From Arthrobacter sunyaminii (lineage in GTDB: Bacteria > Actinomycetota > Actinomycetes > Actinomycetales > Micrococcaceae), in NCBI RefSeq assembly GCF_018866305.1, contig NZ_CP076456.1, positions 2,542,001 through 2,606,000 of the forward strand: 64,000 bases of DNA. Reading direction: 5' to 3'. Each line of letters begins with the position of its first letter. Position 1 is the first letter of the stretch. Below, one piece after another: positions 25,419 through 34,407 of this stretch. The notes below the pieces were generated by a model. It was not told the origin of the DNA, did not search any database, and saw only the letters and a list, made by a program, of their open reading frames with translations. A program made the position numbers and the translations under genes.

Positions 25419-28400
25419 TAGATCTTCTCCACTGTGACGGTGAATTCTTCGGCGTCGTCGGCAAGCTCGACGGCGGTGACCACCAGCTGGTCGGTCAGGG
25501 TTTCTGACTTGATCAACTCCGCGTTGGCCTCAAGGGCCGCAGCGGCGGTCGGTGAGGTTTTCACCTCGGTGCGAATGTGGTCGCTGATGTGCAGGTCCGC
25601 GTCACGGCGGGCCTGCTGGATGGCACGGATGCCGTCGCGGGCGGTGCCCTCGGCGGCCAGCTCCGGCGTGACCTCGGTGTTCAGCACCAGGAAGCCGCCG
25701 CCGGGCAGCACGGAGACAGCCTTGGAGGATTCGCCGTCGGCGGTTTCCACCACTGTTTCCAGCGTGTATTCCTGCGGCTGCAGTTCCAGGCCGCCCGCGG
25801 TGACCGTGCCGGCGTCGTCCACCGACCAGTCCCCTGACTTGGAGGCCTTGATCGCGGTCTGGACGTTCTTGCCCAGGCGGGGGCCTGCGGCACGGGCGTT
25901 GACCACGAGCTTCTGCGTGATGCCGAACTCGGCCGGATCAGCGGCAGCGGCTTCCATCAGCCGGACGGACTTCAGGTTCAGTTCATCGGCGATGATTGCG
26001 GCGAACTGGCCCTGCAGCGACTCGGCGTCGGGCGCAACGACGGTCAGTTCGGACAGCGGCAGCCGCACCCGGAGGTTCGCGGCCTTGCGCAGGGATGAGC
26101 CCACCGAGGCGATCCGGCGGGTACGGTCCATCCGGTCCACCAGGGCGGGATCCTGCGGGAACAGCTCAGCATCGGGCCAGTCGGTCAGGTGCACGGAGCG
26201 CCCGCCGGTGAGTCCGCGCCAGATCTCCTCGGAGACCAGCGGCAGCAGCGGAGCGGCGACCCGGCAGACCGTTTCCAGGCAGGTGTACAGCACGTCAAAC
26301 GCCTGGGTGTCTTCATCGAAGAACCGGGTGCGGCTGCGGCGGATGTACCAGTTGGTCAGCGTGTCCATGTACTGGCGCAGCGTTTCGCAGGCCTCGGACA
26401 CGTCGTAGCTGTCCAGCTCGGAGGTCATGGTCTGCACCAGGTCACCGGTGGCGGCCAGCATGTAGTTGTCCAGCGGTTCGGTGGACTCGTAGCGCGCCTT
26501 CGCCTCGTAGCCGTTGCCGTTGTTCGCGGCGTTGGTATAGAGCGTGAAGAAGTGCCACACGTTCCACAGCGGCAGGATGACCTGGCGGACGCCTTCGCGG
26601 ATGCCCTGTTCGGTGACGATCAGGTTGCCGCCGCGCAGGATGGGCGAGGCCATGAGGAACCAGCGCATGGCGTCGGAGCCGTCGCGGTCCAGGACCTCGG
26701 AGACGTCCGGGTAGTTGCGCAGCGACTTGGACATCTTCTGCCCGTCGGAACCCAGCACAATGCCGTGGCTGATGACGTTGCGGAAGGCCGGGCGGTCAAA
26801 GAGGGCGGTAGCCAGGACGTGCAGCGTGTAGAACCAGCCGCGGGTCTGGCCGATGTACTCCACGATGAAGTCGCCCGGGTTGTGATGCTCAAACCAGTCG
26901 GCGTTCTCGTGCGGGTAGTGCACCTGGGCGTACGGCATGGAGCCGGAGTCGAACCAGACGTCCAGGACGTCTTCGACACGGCGCATGGTGGACTGGCCCT
27001 CTTCGGGGGTCCGCGGATCGTCCGGGTTCGGGCGCGTCAGTTCGTCGATGAAGGGGCGGTGCAGGTCCGGCTCGCCGGCATGGTTCAGCGGCAGCCGGCC
27101 AAAGTCGGCCTTGAGCTCTTCCAGCGAACCGTAGACGTCGGTGCGCGGGTAGTTGGGATCATCGGAAACCCAGACCGGGATGGGGCTGCCCCAGTAGCGG
27201 TTGCGGCTGATGGACCAGTCGCGGGCGTTTTCCAGCCACTTGCCGAACTGGCCGTCCTTGACGTTTTCCGGGATCCAGTTGATCTGCTGGTTCAGTTCGA
27301 CCATGCGGTCCTTGATCTTGGTGACCTCCACGAACCAGGAGGAAACAGCCTTGTAGATCAGCGGGTTCCGGCAGCGCCAGCAGTGTGGGTAGCTGTGCTC
27401 GTAGCTGGCCTGGCGCAGCAGGCGTCCGTCGGCGCGCAGCACGCGGGTGATGAGCTTGTTGGCGTCGAAGACCTGCAGTCCGGCGATGTCGGACAGCGGG
27501 CCGTCGGCGAACATGGGCAGGAACTTGCCGCCCTCGTCCACGGACAGGATCACGGGGATGCCGTTGGCTTCGCAGATCTTCTGGTCATCTTCACCGTAGG
27601 CCGGAGCCTGGTGGACAATGCCGGTGCCGTCGGTGGTGGTGACGTAGTCGGCCACGACAATCCGCCAGGCGTTCTGCGTGCCCCACTTCTCGGTGTCCGT
27701 GTAGTAGTTCCACAGCGGTTCGTAGGCCAGTCCGGCCAGCTCGCTGCCCAGGTGCACGGAGGTGACGGCCGCGCGGGCGGCGTCGGCGTCGTCGTACCCC
27801 AGGTCCTTGGCGTACGCACCCACGAGGTCTTCGGCCAGCAGGTAGCGGGCCTCCGGGTTGTCCTGGGGCGTGCCGTTGGGTCCGGCGGGCACAACGGCGT
27901 AACGGACCGAGGGCCCGACGGCGAGGGCCATGTTGGTGGGCAGCGTCCAGGGCGTGGTGGTCCAGGCGATGGCGAGGACGCCGTCGAGCTCCGCGGAGAG
28001 TGCGTTGTCTCCGGCAGTGATGGGGAAGGTGACCGTGACGGTCTGGTCCTGCCGGTCCTTGTAGACGTCGTCATCCATGCGCAGCTCATGGTTGGACAGC
28101 GGGGTTTCGTCCTTCCAGCAGTACGGGAGCACCCGGAAGCCGCTGTAGGTCAGACCCTTCTCGTGGAGGGTCTTGAAGGCCCAGATGACCGACTCCATGT
28201 ACTCAACGTTGAGCGTCTTGTAGTCGTTCTCGAAGTCCACCCAACGGGCCTGGCGGGTGACGTAGTCCTTCCACTCACCGGCGTACTCCATCACGGAGGC
28301 ACGGCAGGCGTCGTTGAACTTGTCGATGCCCATCTTCTCGATCTGGACCTTATCGGACATGCCCAGCTGCTTCATGGCTTCAAGCTCGGCGGGCAGGCCG

Positions 28401-28717
28401 TGGGTGTCCCAGCCGAAACGGCGTTCCACGCGGCGGCCGCGCTGGGTCTGGTAACGGGCCACCAGGTCCTTGACGTAACCGGTGAGCAGGTGGCCGTAGT
28501 GCGGCAGGCCGTTGGCGAAGGGCGGGCCGTCATAGAAGACAAACTCGTTGGAGCCGTCCTTGCCGGCGGACCGGGCGTCAATGGAGGCCTGGAAGGTGCC
28601 GTCCTCGTCCCAGTACTTCAGAACCAGTTCTTCAAGTTCCGGAAACTTGGGGGAAGACGGGGCGGCGTTCTCTGCCGGGGCGGCGGCCGTAGTGGCCTTG
28701 GGATAGATAGAGGGCAT
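25418..28717 (-). CDS. ileS: Isoleucyl-tRNA synthetase, eukaryote-like (type 2)
   Basis: A 1099-residue class I synthetase that charges tRNA-Ile. The HIGH-type motif is H73-YGH in [12 protein letters not shown], and the KMSKS motif lies near residue 660 in [16 protein letters not shown] and the xxNYPD ending are features of the type 2 IleRS group, which includes eukaryotic and mycobacterial enzymes and tends to resist mupirocin. The editing (CP1) insert and long C-terminal domain fit the length. I prefer the ATG at 28717, eight bases after AGGA; the ATG at 28726 is an alternative. Expression is predicted to be set by the T-box leader. Confidence 0.95.
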   Translation of the reverse strand: MPSIYPKATTAAAPAENAAPSSPKFPELEELVLKYWDEDGTFQASIDARSAGKDGSNEFVFYDGPPFANGLPHYGHLLTGYVKDLVARYQTQRGRRVERRFGWDTHGLPAELEAMKQLGMSDKVQIEKMGIDKFNDACRASVMEYAGEWKDYVTRQARWVDFENDYKTLNVEYMESVIWAFKTLHEKGLTYSGFRVLPYCWKDETPLSNHELRMDDDVYKDRQDQTVTVTFPITAGDNALSAELDGVLAIAWTTTPWTLPTNMALAVGPSVRYAVVPAGPNGTPQDNPEARYLLAEDLVGAYAKDLGYDDADAARAAVTSVHLGSELAGLAYEPLWNYYTDTEKWGTQNAWRIVVADYVTTTDGTGIVHQAPAYGEDDQKICEANGIPVILSVDEGGKFLPMFADGPLSDIAGLQVFDANKLITRVLRADGRLLRQASYEHSYPHCWRCRNPLIYKAVSSWFVEVTKIKDRMVELNQQINWIPENVKDGQFGKWLENARDWSISRNRYWGSPIPVWVSDDPNYPRTDVYGSLEELKADFGRLPLNHAGEPDLHRPFIDELTRPNPDDPRTPEEGQSTMRRVEDVLDVWFDSGSMPYAQVHYPHENADWFEHHNPGDFIVEYIGQTRGWFYTLHVLATALFDRPAFRNVISHGIVLGSDGQKMSKSLRNYPDVSEVLDRDGSDAMRWFLMASPILRGGNLIVTEQGIREGVRQVILPLWNVWHFFTLYTNAANNGNGYEAKARYESTEPLDNYMLAATGDLVQTMTSELDSYDVSEACETLRQYMDTLTNWYIRRSRTRFFDEDTQAFDVLYTCLETVCRVAAPLLPLVSEEIWRGLTGGRSVHLTDWPDAELFPQDPALVDRMDRTRRIASVGSSLRKAANLRVRLPLSELTVVAPDAESLQGQFAAIIADELNLKSVRLMEAAAADPAEFGITQKLVVNARAAGPRLGKNVQTAIKASKSGDWSVDDAGTVTAGGLELQPQEYTLETVVETADGESSKAVSVLPGGGFLVLNTEVTPELAAEGTARDGIRAIQQARRDADLHISDHIRTEVKTSPTAAAALEANAELIKSETLTDQLVVTAVELADDAEEFTVTVEKI

Positions 28718-28723
28718 ATTCGT

Positions 28724-28985
28724 CATCCTGATAGCGGCAAGTAAATCTGGCTGTAAAAAACAGGATGCGAGGGCGGAGTTTTTGCCGGCTCAAAGCCGGC
28801 GGAACCCGCGGTACCACCTCGCTTGCCGCCGTCGTCGTCCGCGCTGTGCTGTAAGACTTCAGTGCACCGCGCCGCCGAGTCAGGCTGCCGCTCGTTGACT
28901 GCTGTGACGGGCTTACCCGTCCGGTTCTACTGGGCACACGATCATTCCAAAATATCTGGAAAGGGGTACGGCGCCGTTCTTCCGG
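28724..28985 (-). promoter_or_regulatory. T-box leader of ileS, probably acting on translation
   Basis: On the minus strand the antiterminator/antisequestrator core GAGGTGGTACCGCGG (plus 28806-28820) matches the T-box consensus that pairs with the tRNA acceptor end. Upstream, GAATGATCGTG around 28936-28947 offers ATC (28942-28940) as the isoleucine specifier. Downstream, CATCCTG (plus 28761-28767) is exactly complementary to CAGGATG (plus 28724-28730), which holds the AGGA ribosome-binding site. Such sequestration is the mode known for ileS T-boxes of actinobacteria. Uncharged tRNA-Ile would free the site. Boundaries are approximate; the 344 bases between ileS and the next gene contain nothing else I can identify. 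Confidence 0.88.
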
Positions 28986-29070
28986 AAGCTCACCGGTGAT
29001 GGCCGGGTCAAAGCTGCTTCCGCCAGTTTAGGCCACACCCCCGGGGTTGTCGAAGTTGGGGCTGTGGACG

Positions 29071-29829
29071 TTAGGCCTGGGCCGTCTGACGGCGGATGAC
29101 CTTGTGGTTGGCGGCCTGGGCGACGGGGCGCAGCACCACCTTGTCCAAATTGATGTGGTGCGGCAGGTTCAGGGAGTATGCCATGACGTTAGCGACGTCC
29201 TCTGCGGTGAGGGGCTTCTCCACTCCGGCGTAGACCTTTTCCGCCGCGTCTTTGTCGCCGAGCCGGTTCAGGGAGAACTCCTCGGTCTTGACCATGCCGG
29301 GCAGGATTTCGATGACGCGGACGTTGTTCTCCGCTTCTTCCAGCCGCAGTGTTTCGGCAAGCGCCTGCTCAGCGGACTTGGCGGCGCAATATCCGCCGCC
29401 GCCCTCGTAGGAAGCGAGCGCCGCAGTGGAGGTCAGCATCAGGACAGAGCCTTGGCCGGAAGCACGCAGCGCGGGCAGGAAGGCCTGGGTGACGCGAAGC
29501 GCCCCGAGCACGTTGACGTTGTACATGGCTTCCCAGTCGCCAAGCTTTCCGGTTGCCACGGAGTCCACTCCCCAGGCTCCGCCGGCATTGTTGATCACGG
29601 CGTCCACTCCCCCGGTCGCCAGCACCTCTTCGGCCATCCGGGCCACGGATTGACCGTCGGTCACGTCGGCCGTGATTGCCTGTGCGCCGGTCTCGGCGGC
29701 GAGCGCCTGAAGCCTGTCTCCGCGGCGGGCCACGGCCACCACGTCCCAGCCCGAGTTTCGCAGGGCCCTTACAGCCGCCGCTCCAATGCCTGAACTTGCT
29801 CCGGTCACTACTGCGCGCTTAGGTGTCAT
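29071..29829 (-). CDS. Short-chain dehydrogenase/reductase (SDR)
   Basis: A 252-residue classical SDR. The cofactor motif TGASSGIG is at 9-16, NNAG at 80-83, and the catalytic set S140 (or S134), Y147 and K151 (YCAAK) is complete. R36/R37 after the second strand favour NADP(H). The segment ILPGMVKTEEFS and the C-terminal LNLPHHINLDKVVLRPVAQ match a common group of bacterial serine/3-hydroxy-acid dehydrogenase-like SDRs (YdfG-like), so a 3-hydroxy acid substrate is possible but not certain. It stands alone, downstream of a NUDIX gene on the same strand. Confidence 0.85.
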   Translation of the reverse strand: MTPKRAVVTGASSGIGAAAVRALRNSGWDVVAVARRGDRLQALAAETGAQAITADVTDGQSVARMAEEVLATGGVDAVINNAGGAWGVDSVATGKLGDWEAMYNVNVLGALRVTQAFLPALRASGQGSVLMLTSTAALASYEGGGGYCAAKSAEQALAETLRLEEAENNVRVIEILPGMVKTEEFSLNRLGDKDAAEKVYAGVEKPLTAEDVANVMAYSLNLPHHINLDKVVLRPVAQAANHKVIRRQTAQA

Positions 29830-29881
29830 GGCACCACCCTAGCGACTTCCCCTCCCGGGCACGCTTCCGTGTTGCGGTGTT

Positions 29882-30445
29882 TCAGTGTTGCGGTGTTGAG
29901 GTGTCCAGGTGGGGCAGTGACATGGCCGTGCGCCGGACAAGATCCAAACGGGCACCGAAACCTGCCGGCACCTGCGCCGGCAATGCGGAAACCGGGAACC
30001 AGCGGACTGCCTCGCTTTCATCGCTGACCGAAATGACGACGTCGGAGCTAACCACCGCTGCGTATCCCACGTCCCAGTGAGCTGAGCAGGAGAAGCCCCC
30101 GTGCAGATCATGCCGGTCAAGGTCCATGATGGCGGAGCTCAGCAGGTTCAGGTCACTGATTCCGGATTCCTCCCGGGCCTCCCGTTGGGCAGCTTCGGCC
30201 ACTGTTGCATCCTGCGGCTCAAGGTGCCCGCCGAACTGCACCCAGAACTGCCCCTTGCGGTGGAAACACAGCAGAACCCGATCGAAGTTCGGCGAAAACA
30301 CAAAACACGAGCCCGTCACATGCTCCGGACCCCCGTCCCGGCGCAGGGCAGCATCCCCCGCCGTGGTCACAAACCGCAGATATTCCTCCCGCGGCTCCGA
30401 TTCCGGAAGTGCCCTGAGGCTGGTCAGCAGATCATCAAGACGCAT
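29882..30445 (-). CDS. NUDIX hydrolase
   Basis: A 187-residue NUDIX protein. The box GGHLEPQDATVAEAAQREAREESG (written here in two parts: G-x5-type GGHLEPQD and REAREESG) lies at about 72-95 and holds the metal-binding glutamates. The preceding FVFSPNFDRVLLCFHRKGQFWVQ segment is the usual substrate-side strand pair. The substrate is not predictable. The ATG at 30445 is more likely than the GTG at 30463. The last few codons contain two copies of GTGTTGCGGTGT-like sequence and read into a low-complexity end, so the true C-terminus is probably not functionally important. Confidence 0.78.
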   Translation of the reverse strand: MRLDDLLTSLRALPESEPREEYLRFVTTAGDAALRRDGGPEHVTGSCFVFSPNFDRVLLCFHRKGQFWVQFGGHLEPQDATVAEAAQREAREESGISDLNLLSSAIMDLDRHDLHGGFSCSAHWDVGYAAVVSSDVVISVSDESEAVRWFPVSALPAQVPAGFGARLDLVRRTAMSLPHLDTSTPQH

Positions 30446-30449
30446 GCTG

Positions 30450-30869
30450 CTATCTTGCCGCACCAGGCGGCGAAGACTTGAATGTCATGGCCCGGCCGGG
30501 CCATGACAGGCCGAGCAGGTAATCCCGGAGCACCACGGCCTCGTTCTCCGTCTCCGAGCGCGCCCCGTAGAGCAGCACGGTGTCCGGCCGGGAAGCGCAG
30601 TCCCGGGAGAAGTCCGGAACCTCCGGGTTCGCGGCAAGCTCCTCCCGGTACCGTTCCTGGAATCCGGTCCAGCGGTCTTCCCGGTGCCCGAACCACTTGC
30701 GCAGGTCATTGCTGGGGGCCAGGTCCTTGAGCCACTCATCCAGTTCCGCCCGGGCCTTCGAAACCCCGCGCGGCCAGAGCCTGTCCACCAGGACCCGGTA
30801 GCCGCCGTCGGGCGGTTCATAGATGCGGCGGATGCGGATCGACGCCGGCTTCTCCTGAAGCGTTGCCAT
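30450..30869 (-). CDS. DUF488 family protein
   Basis: A 139-residue protein of the DUF488/YeaO type. The hallmarks VLVDRLWPRGVSK near residue 26 and the YREEL and VLLYGARS motifs toward the C-terminus are present. The family is small, soluble and widespread; the function is not established, although the fold resembles nucleoside-processing enzymes. The start at 30869 (MATLQEK) gives the normal family length. It ends four bases before the NUDIX start at 30445, so the two are probably one transcription unit, and it diverges from valS. Confidence 0.82.
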   Translation of the reverse strand: MATLQEKPASIRIRRIYEPPDGGYRVLVDRLWPRGVSKARAELDEWLKDLAPSNDLRKWFGHREDRWTGFQERYREELAANPEVPDFSRDCASRPDTVLLYGARSETENEAVVLRDYLLGLSWPGRAMTFKSSPPGAAR

Positions 30870-30982
30870 ACCCCGGATGCTACGGCCGCAGGCCCGGCTC
30901 CGAACAGGGCTTCCGACCGGCGGCGCCGGCAGGCAGCCGCAACAGTCCCCGTGCCGCGCTGCCCGCATGAAAGAATGGCAGT

Positions 30983-33625
30983 ATGGCTGAAAACTTTCCG
31001 GGCACAGACACGCCCGACAATGAACCCAAGACCGTATCCGTCCCCGACAAGCCCGCCCTTGAGGGGCTGGAAGCAACACTGAGCCGCCGCTGGCGCGATG
31101 AGGGAACGTACGCGTTCAACGAAGACACGGTCCGCGAGGACGTCTACTCGATCGACACTCCCCCGCCCACGGCCTCCGGCTCGCTGCACGTGGGGCACAT
31201 GTTCTCCTACACGCAGACCGACGTCATGGCGCGTTACCAGCGCATGACCGGCAAGAACGTCTTCTACCCCATGGGCTGGGATGACAACGGCCTGCCCACC
31301 GAACGCCGGGTGCAGAACTACTACGGTGTCCGCTGTGATCCTACAAAGCCGTACGATCCCGATTACCGGCCGCCGGCAACGGCGCCGAAGAACCAGCGCG
31401 ATTTCGATGTCATCTCCCGCCGGAACTTCATCGAGCTGTGCGAAGAGCTGGCGGTCGAGGACGAGAAGGTCTTCGAGGACCTCTTCTCCACCCTGGGCCT
31501 GTCCGTTGACTGGACCCGCACTTACCGCACCATCGATGACAACTCCCGCGCCGTCAGCCAGCGCGCCTTCCTGGAGAACCTCAAGGCCGGGGACGCCTAC
31601 ATGTCCGAGGCCCCCACTCTGTGGGACGTCACCTTCCGCACCGCAGTGGCCCAGGCCGAGGTGGAGGACCGCGAACAGGCCGGCGCCTACCACCGCATCA
31701 GCTTCCATGCGCCCGACGGCGAAAAGGTTTTCATCGAGACCACCCGCCCCGAGCTGCTTCCGGCCTGTGTGGCGCTGGTGGCCCACCCCGACGACGAGCG
31801 CTACCAGCGCTTGTTCGGCACCAAGGTCACCTCCCCGCTGTTCGACGTCGAAGTTGAGGTCCGGGCACATCCGCTGGCCAAGCCGGACAAGGGTTCGGGC
31901 ATCGCCATGATCTGCACCTTCGGCGACCAGACGGACGTCACCTGGTGGCGCGAGCTGAACCTTCCCACCCGCGCCGTCGTCGGCCGGGACGGCCGTCTGC
32001 TTGCTGATACCCCGGACTGGATCACCACGGACAAGGCGAAGGAAAACTACGCCGCTGTCGCCGCCAAGACCGTCTTCAGCGCCAAGGAAGCCGTCGTGGA
32101 AATGCTGCGCGAAAGCGGCGACCTCGAAGGCGAGCCGAAGAAGATCACCCACCCGGTCAACTTCTTCGAAAAGGGCGACAAGCCCCTTGAGGTTGTCACC
32201 AGCCGCCAGTGGTACATCCGCAACGGCGGCCGCGACGAGGACCGCCGTGCAGCCCTCATTGCCCGCGGCAGGGAAATCGACTTCCACCCGTCCTTCATGC
32301 GCTCACGCTATGAAAACTGGATCGAAGGCCTGAACGGTGACTGGCTGGTCTCACGCCAGCGCTTCTTCGGCGTTCCGGTTCCGGTCTGGTATCCCCTGGA
32401 TGCCTCCGGCAACCCGGACTACGACAACCCCGTGCTGCCGTCCTCGGAGCAGCTGCCCGTGGACCCGGCCGCCGAACCGGCTCCGGGCTACGAGGAATCC
32501 CAGCGCAATCAGCCGGGCGGTTTCGTGGGCGACGCCGATGTCTTGGACACCTGGGCTACGTCCTCCCTGACCCCGCAGATTGTGGGCGGCTGGAGCCGGG
32601 ACGAGGACCTGTTCAGCAAGGTCTTCCCGTTTGACCTGCGTCCGCAGGGCCACGACATCATCCGCACCTGGCTGTTCTCCTCCGTGGTGCGCGCCGATGC
32701 CCTGAACCACGCCGCACCGTGGAAGCACGCCGCCATCTCCGGCTGGATCCTGGACCCGGACCGCAAGAAGATGTCCAAGTCCAAGGGCAACGTGGTGGTT
32801 CCCACCGACGTGCTCAACGACTACGGATCCGACGCCGTGCGCTACTGGGCGGCCTCCGCCAAGCTGGGCGCGGACACGGCCTACGAGATTGCGCAGATGA
32901 AGATCGGCCGCCGCCTCGCCATCAAGCTCCTCAACGCCTCGAAGTTCGTCCTGAACCTGGGTGCCACCGAGGCAAACGTCGTCACGGCGGACACCTCGGT
33001 GATCACCAACGCCCTGGACTCCGCCCTGTTGAAGCAGCTGGCCGAGGTGGTCAATGCTTCCACCGCAGCGTTTGAACGCTACGACTACGCCAAGGCACTG
33101 CAGCTGACCGAATCCTTCTTCTGGTCCTTTACGGATGACTATGTGGAGCTGATCAAGGACCGCGCCTACGGTGCCGCCGGCGAAGCAGAGCAGGCTTCAG
33201 TGCTGGCTACCCTGGCCACCACACTGGATGCGCTGCTGCGCCTGTTCGCCCCGTTCCTGCCCTTCGCCACCGAAGAGGTTTGGGGCTGGTGGCGTAACGG
33301 CTCGGTGCACCGCGCCCCGTGGCCGAACGTTGACGCGCTGTCCTCCGCGGTCGCCACGGCCGACGCCGGCATCCTGGCTACCGTTGCCACCGCCCTGGGC
33401 GGCATCCGCAAGGCCAAGTCCGAGGCGAAGGTCAAGCAGCGCACCGAGGTCCTCACAGCCACGGTGACGGCGTCCGAGGCGCAGGTGGCGCAGCTGCAGG
33501 CCGGCCTCGCCGATCTGAAGGCAGCGGGCAATGTCCGCGAGCTCTCGCTGGCCACGGGCGAAGGTGAACTCGCCGTGTCCGGCGTCGAGCTGGCGCCGGT
33601 GGAACCGGCTCCTGCGGCCGAATAA
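30983..33625 (+). CDS. valS: Valyl-tRNA synthetase
   Basis: An 880-residue class I synthetase charging tRNA-Val. The HIGH-type motif HVGH is at 69-72 in PPPTASGSLHVGHMF, and KMSKS at about 596-600 in KKMSKSKGNVVV. The GWDDNGLPTERRVQNYYGVRCDP segment marks the ValRS subgroup found in many actinobacteria, different from the E. coli type. The editing domain at about 200-350 and an anticodon-binding domain with a short C-terminal coiled coil (TATVTASEAQVAQLQAGLAD) follow. No T-box is visible in the 113 bases upstream. A 20-base-pair terminator follows. Confidence 0.96.
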   Translation: MAENFPGTDTPDNEPKTVSVPDKPALEGLEATLSRRWRDEGTYAFNEDTVREDVYSIDTPPPTASGSLHVGHMFSYTQTDVMARYQRMTGKNVFYPMGWDDNGLPTERRVQNYYGVRCDPTKPYDPDYRPPATAPKNQRDFDVISRRNFIELCEELAVEDEKVFEDLFSTLGLSVDWTRTYRTIDDNSRAVSQRAFLENLKAGDAYMSEAPTLWDVTFRTAVAQAEVEDREQAGAYHRISFHAPDGEKVFIETTRPELLPACVALVAHPDDERYQRLFGTKVTSPLFDVEVEVRAHPLAKPDKGSGIAMICTFGDQTDVTWWRELNLPTRAVVGRDGRLLADTPDWITTDKAKENYAAVAAKTVFSAKEAVVEMLRESGDLEGEPKKITHPVNFFEKGDKPLEVVTSRQWYIRNGGRDEDRRAALIARGREIDFHPSFMRSRYENWIEGLNGDWLVSRQRFFGVPVPVWYPLDASGNPDYDNPVLPSSEQLPVDPAAEPAPGYEESQRNQPGGFVGDADVLDTWATSSLTPQIVGGWSRDEDLFSKVFPFDLRPQGHDIIRTWLFSSVVRADALNHAAPWKHAAISGWILDPDRKKMSKSKGNVVVPTDVLNDYGSDAVRYWAASAKLGADTAYEIAQMKIGRRLAIKLLNASKFVLNLGATEANVVTADTSVITNALDSALLKQLAEVVNASTAAFERYDYAKALQLTESFFWSFTDDYVELIKDRAYGAAGEAEQASVLATLATTLDALLRLFAPFLPFATEEVWGWWRNGSVHRAPWPNVDALSSAVATADAGILATVATALGGIRKAKSEAKVKQRTEVLTATVTASEAQVAQLQAGLADLKAAGNVRELSLATGEGELAVSGVELAPVEPAPAAE

Positions 33626-33643
33626 CAGACACAGCACAGAATA

Positions 33644-33687
33644 AAACAGAACGCCCGGCCGGAAATCTCCGGCCGGGCGTTCTGTTT
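33644..33687. terminator. Bidirectional terminator between valS and the DsbA-family gene
   Basis: A perfect 20-base-pair stem, 33644-33663 with 33668-33687, around a four-base loop. It begins AAACAGAACGCCCGGCCGGA and ends TTCTGTTT, so each strand ends in a T-rich tract. It serves the converging genes on both sides. Confidence 0.9.
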
Positions 33688-33704
33688 GCTGGAAGCAAAA
33701 GCAG

Positions 33705-34322
33705 TTAGTCGAACTGCGGGCTTTCGGTGCGGCTGCGCTTGAGTTCAAAGAAGGCGGGGTTTTCAGCCAGCATAACGGCGCCGTCGAACATCCGGCCCGC
33801 TTCCTCGCCGCGCGGTATGCGCGTCAGGACCGGCCCGAAGAAGGCGGTGCCATTGAAAGCAACAATGGGGGTTCCGACGTCGTCGCCCACCTTGGAGATG
33901 CCTTCCTGGTGCGAGGCACGAAGCTGGGTGTCGTACTCATCGCTGTCGGCAAACCGCGCCAGGTCGGCCGGGAGGCCAACCTCGTCGAGGGACTCGCGGA
34001 TGACAGCGTCGAGATCATCATTGCCGCCGACATGGATCCGGGTGCCCATGGCATCGTAGAGCGGCTTGATGTACTTGTCGCCGTGGAGCTCGGAGGCGGC
34101 AATGATGACGCGTACCGGCTTGATAGCCGCCTTCATGCGCTCCATGTAATCCTCGGGCAGGTCCCGTCCTTCATTCAGGAGGGACAGGCTCATCACGTGC
34201 CAGTCGGTGCTGACGTCGCGGACCTGCTCCACTTCACCCATCCAGCGGGACGTGACCCACGCGAACGGACAGATCGGGTCGAACCAAAAATCGGCTTTTG
34301 CTGCAGAATCGGGCAGGCTCAC
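33705..34322 (-). CDS. DsbA-family protein, Rv2466c-like (mycothiol-dependent reductase group)
   Basis: A 205-residue cytoplasmic protein with a thioredoxin fold and helical insert. The N-terminal DFWFDPICPFAWVTSRW is characteristic of the Rv2466c group, mycothiol-dependent reductases. The second cysteine of the Rv2466c CPWC motif is missing here: the site reads C18-P-F-A, so any catalysis would need a single cysteine together with mycothiol. The cis-proline segment is DVGTPIVAFNG. The GTG start at 34322 has AAGGAG six bases upstream. It follows clpX by 85 bases on the same strand. Confidence 0.85.
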   Translation of the reverse strand: MSLPDSAAKADFWFDPICPFAWVTSRWMGEVEQVRDVSTDWHVMSLSLLNEGRDLPEDYMERMKAAIKPVRVIIAASELHGDKYIKPLYDAMGTRIHVGGNDDLDAVIRESLDEVGLPADLARFADSDEYDTQLRASHQEGISKVGDDVGTPIVAFNGTAFFGPVLTRIPRGEEAGRMFDGAVMLAENPAFFELKRSRTESPQFD

Positions 34323-34407
34323 GAAATTCTCCTTCAGGGCATTGCGGACCCGCGGCGAAGATCGCGGGTTGCTGGGAACAGCATTAGTTATTCGTGCAAA
34401 CCCGCGG

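Noticed and set aside
26189..28744. An 851-codon plus-strand frame opposite ileS
   Set aside because: It covers the ileS gene in antisense, has no ribosome-binding site and shows only the low-complexity composition of antisense frames.
29864..29900. Tandem repeat GTGTTGCGGTGT at the end of the NUDIX gene as a regulatory repeat
   Set aside because: Two short imperfect copies only, within the last codons of the gene and the short gap beside it; more likely simple slippage.
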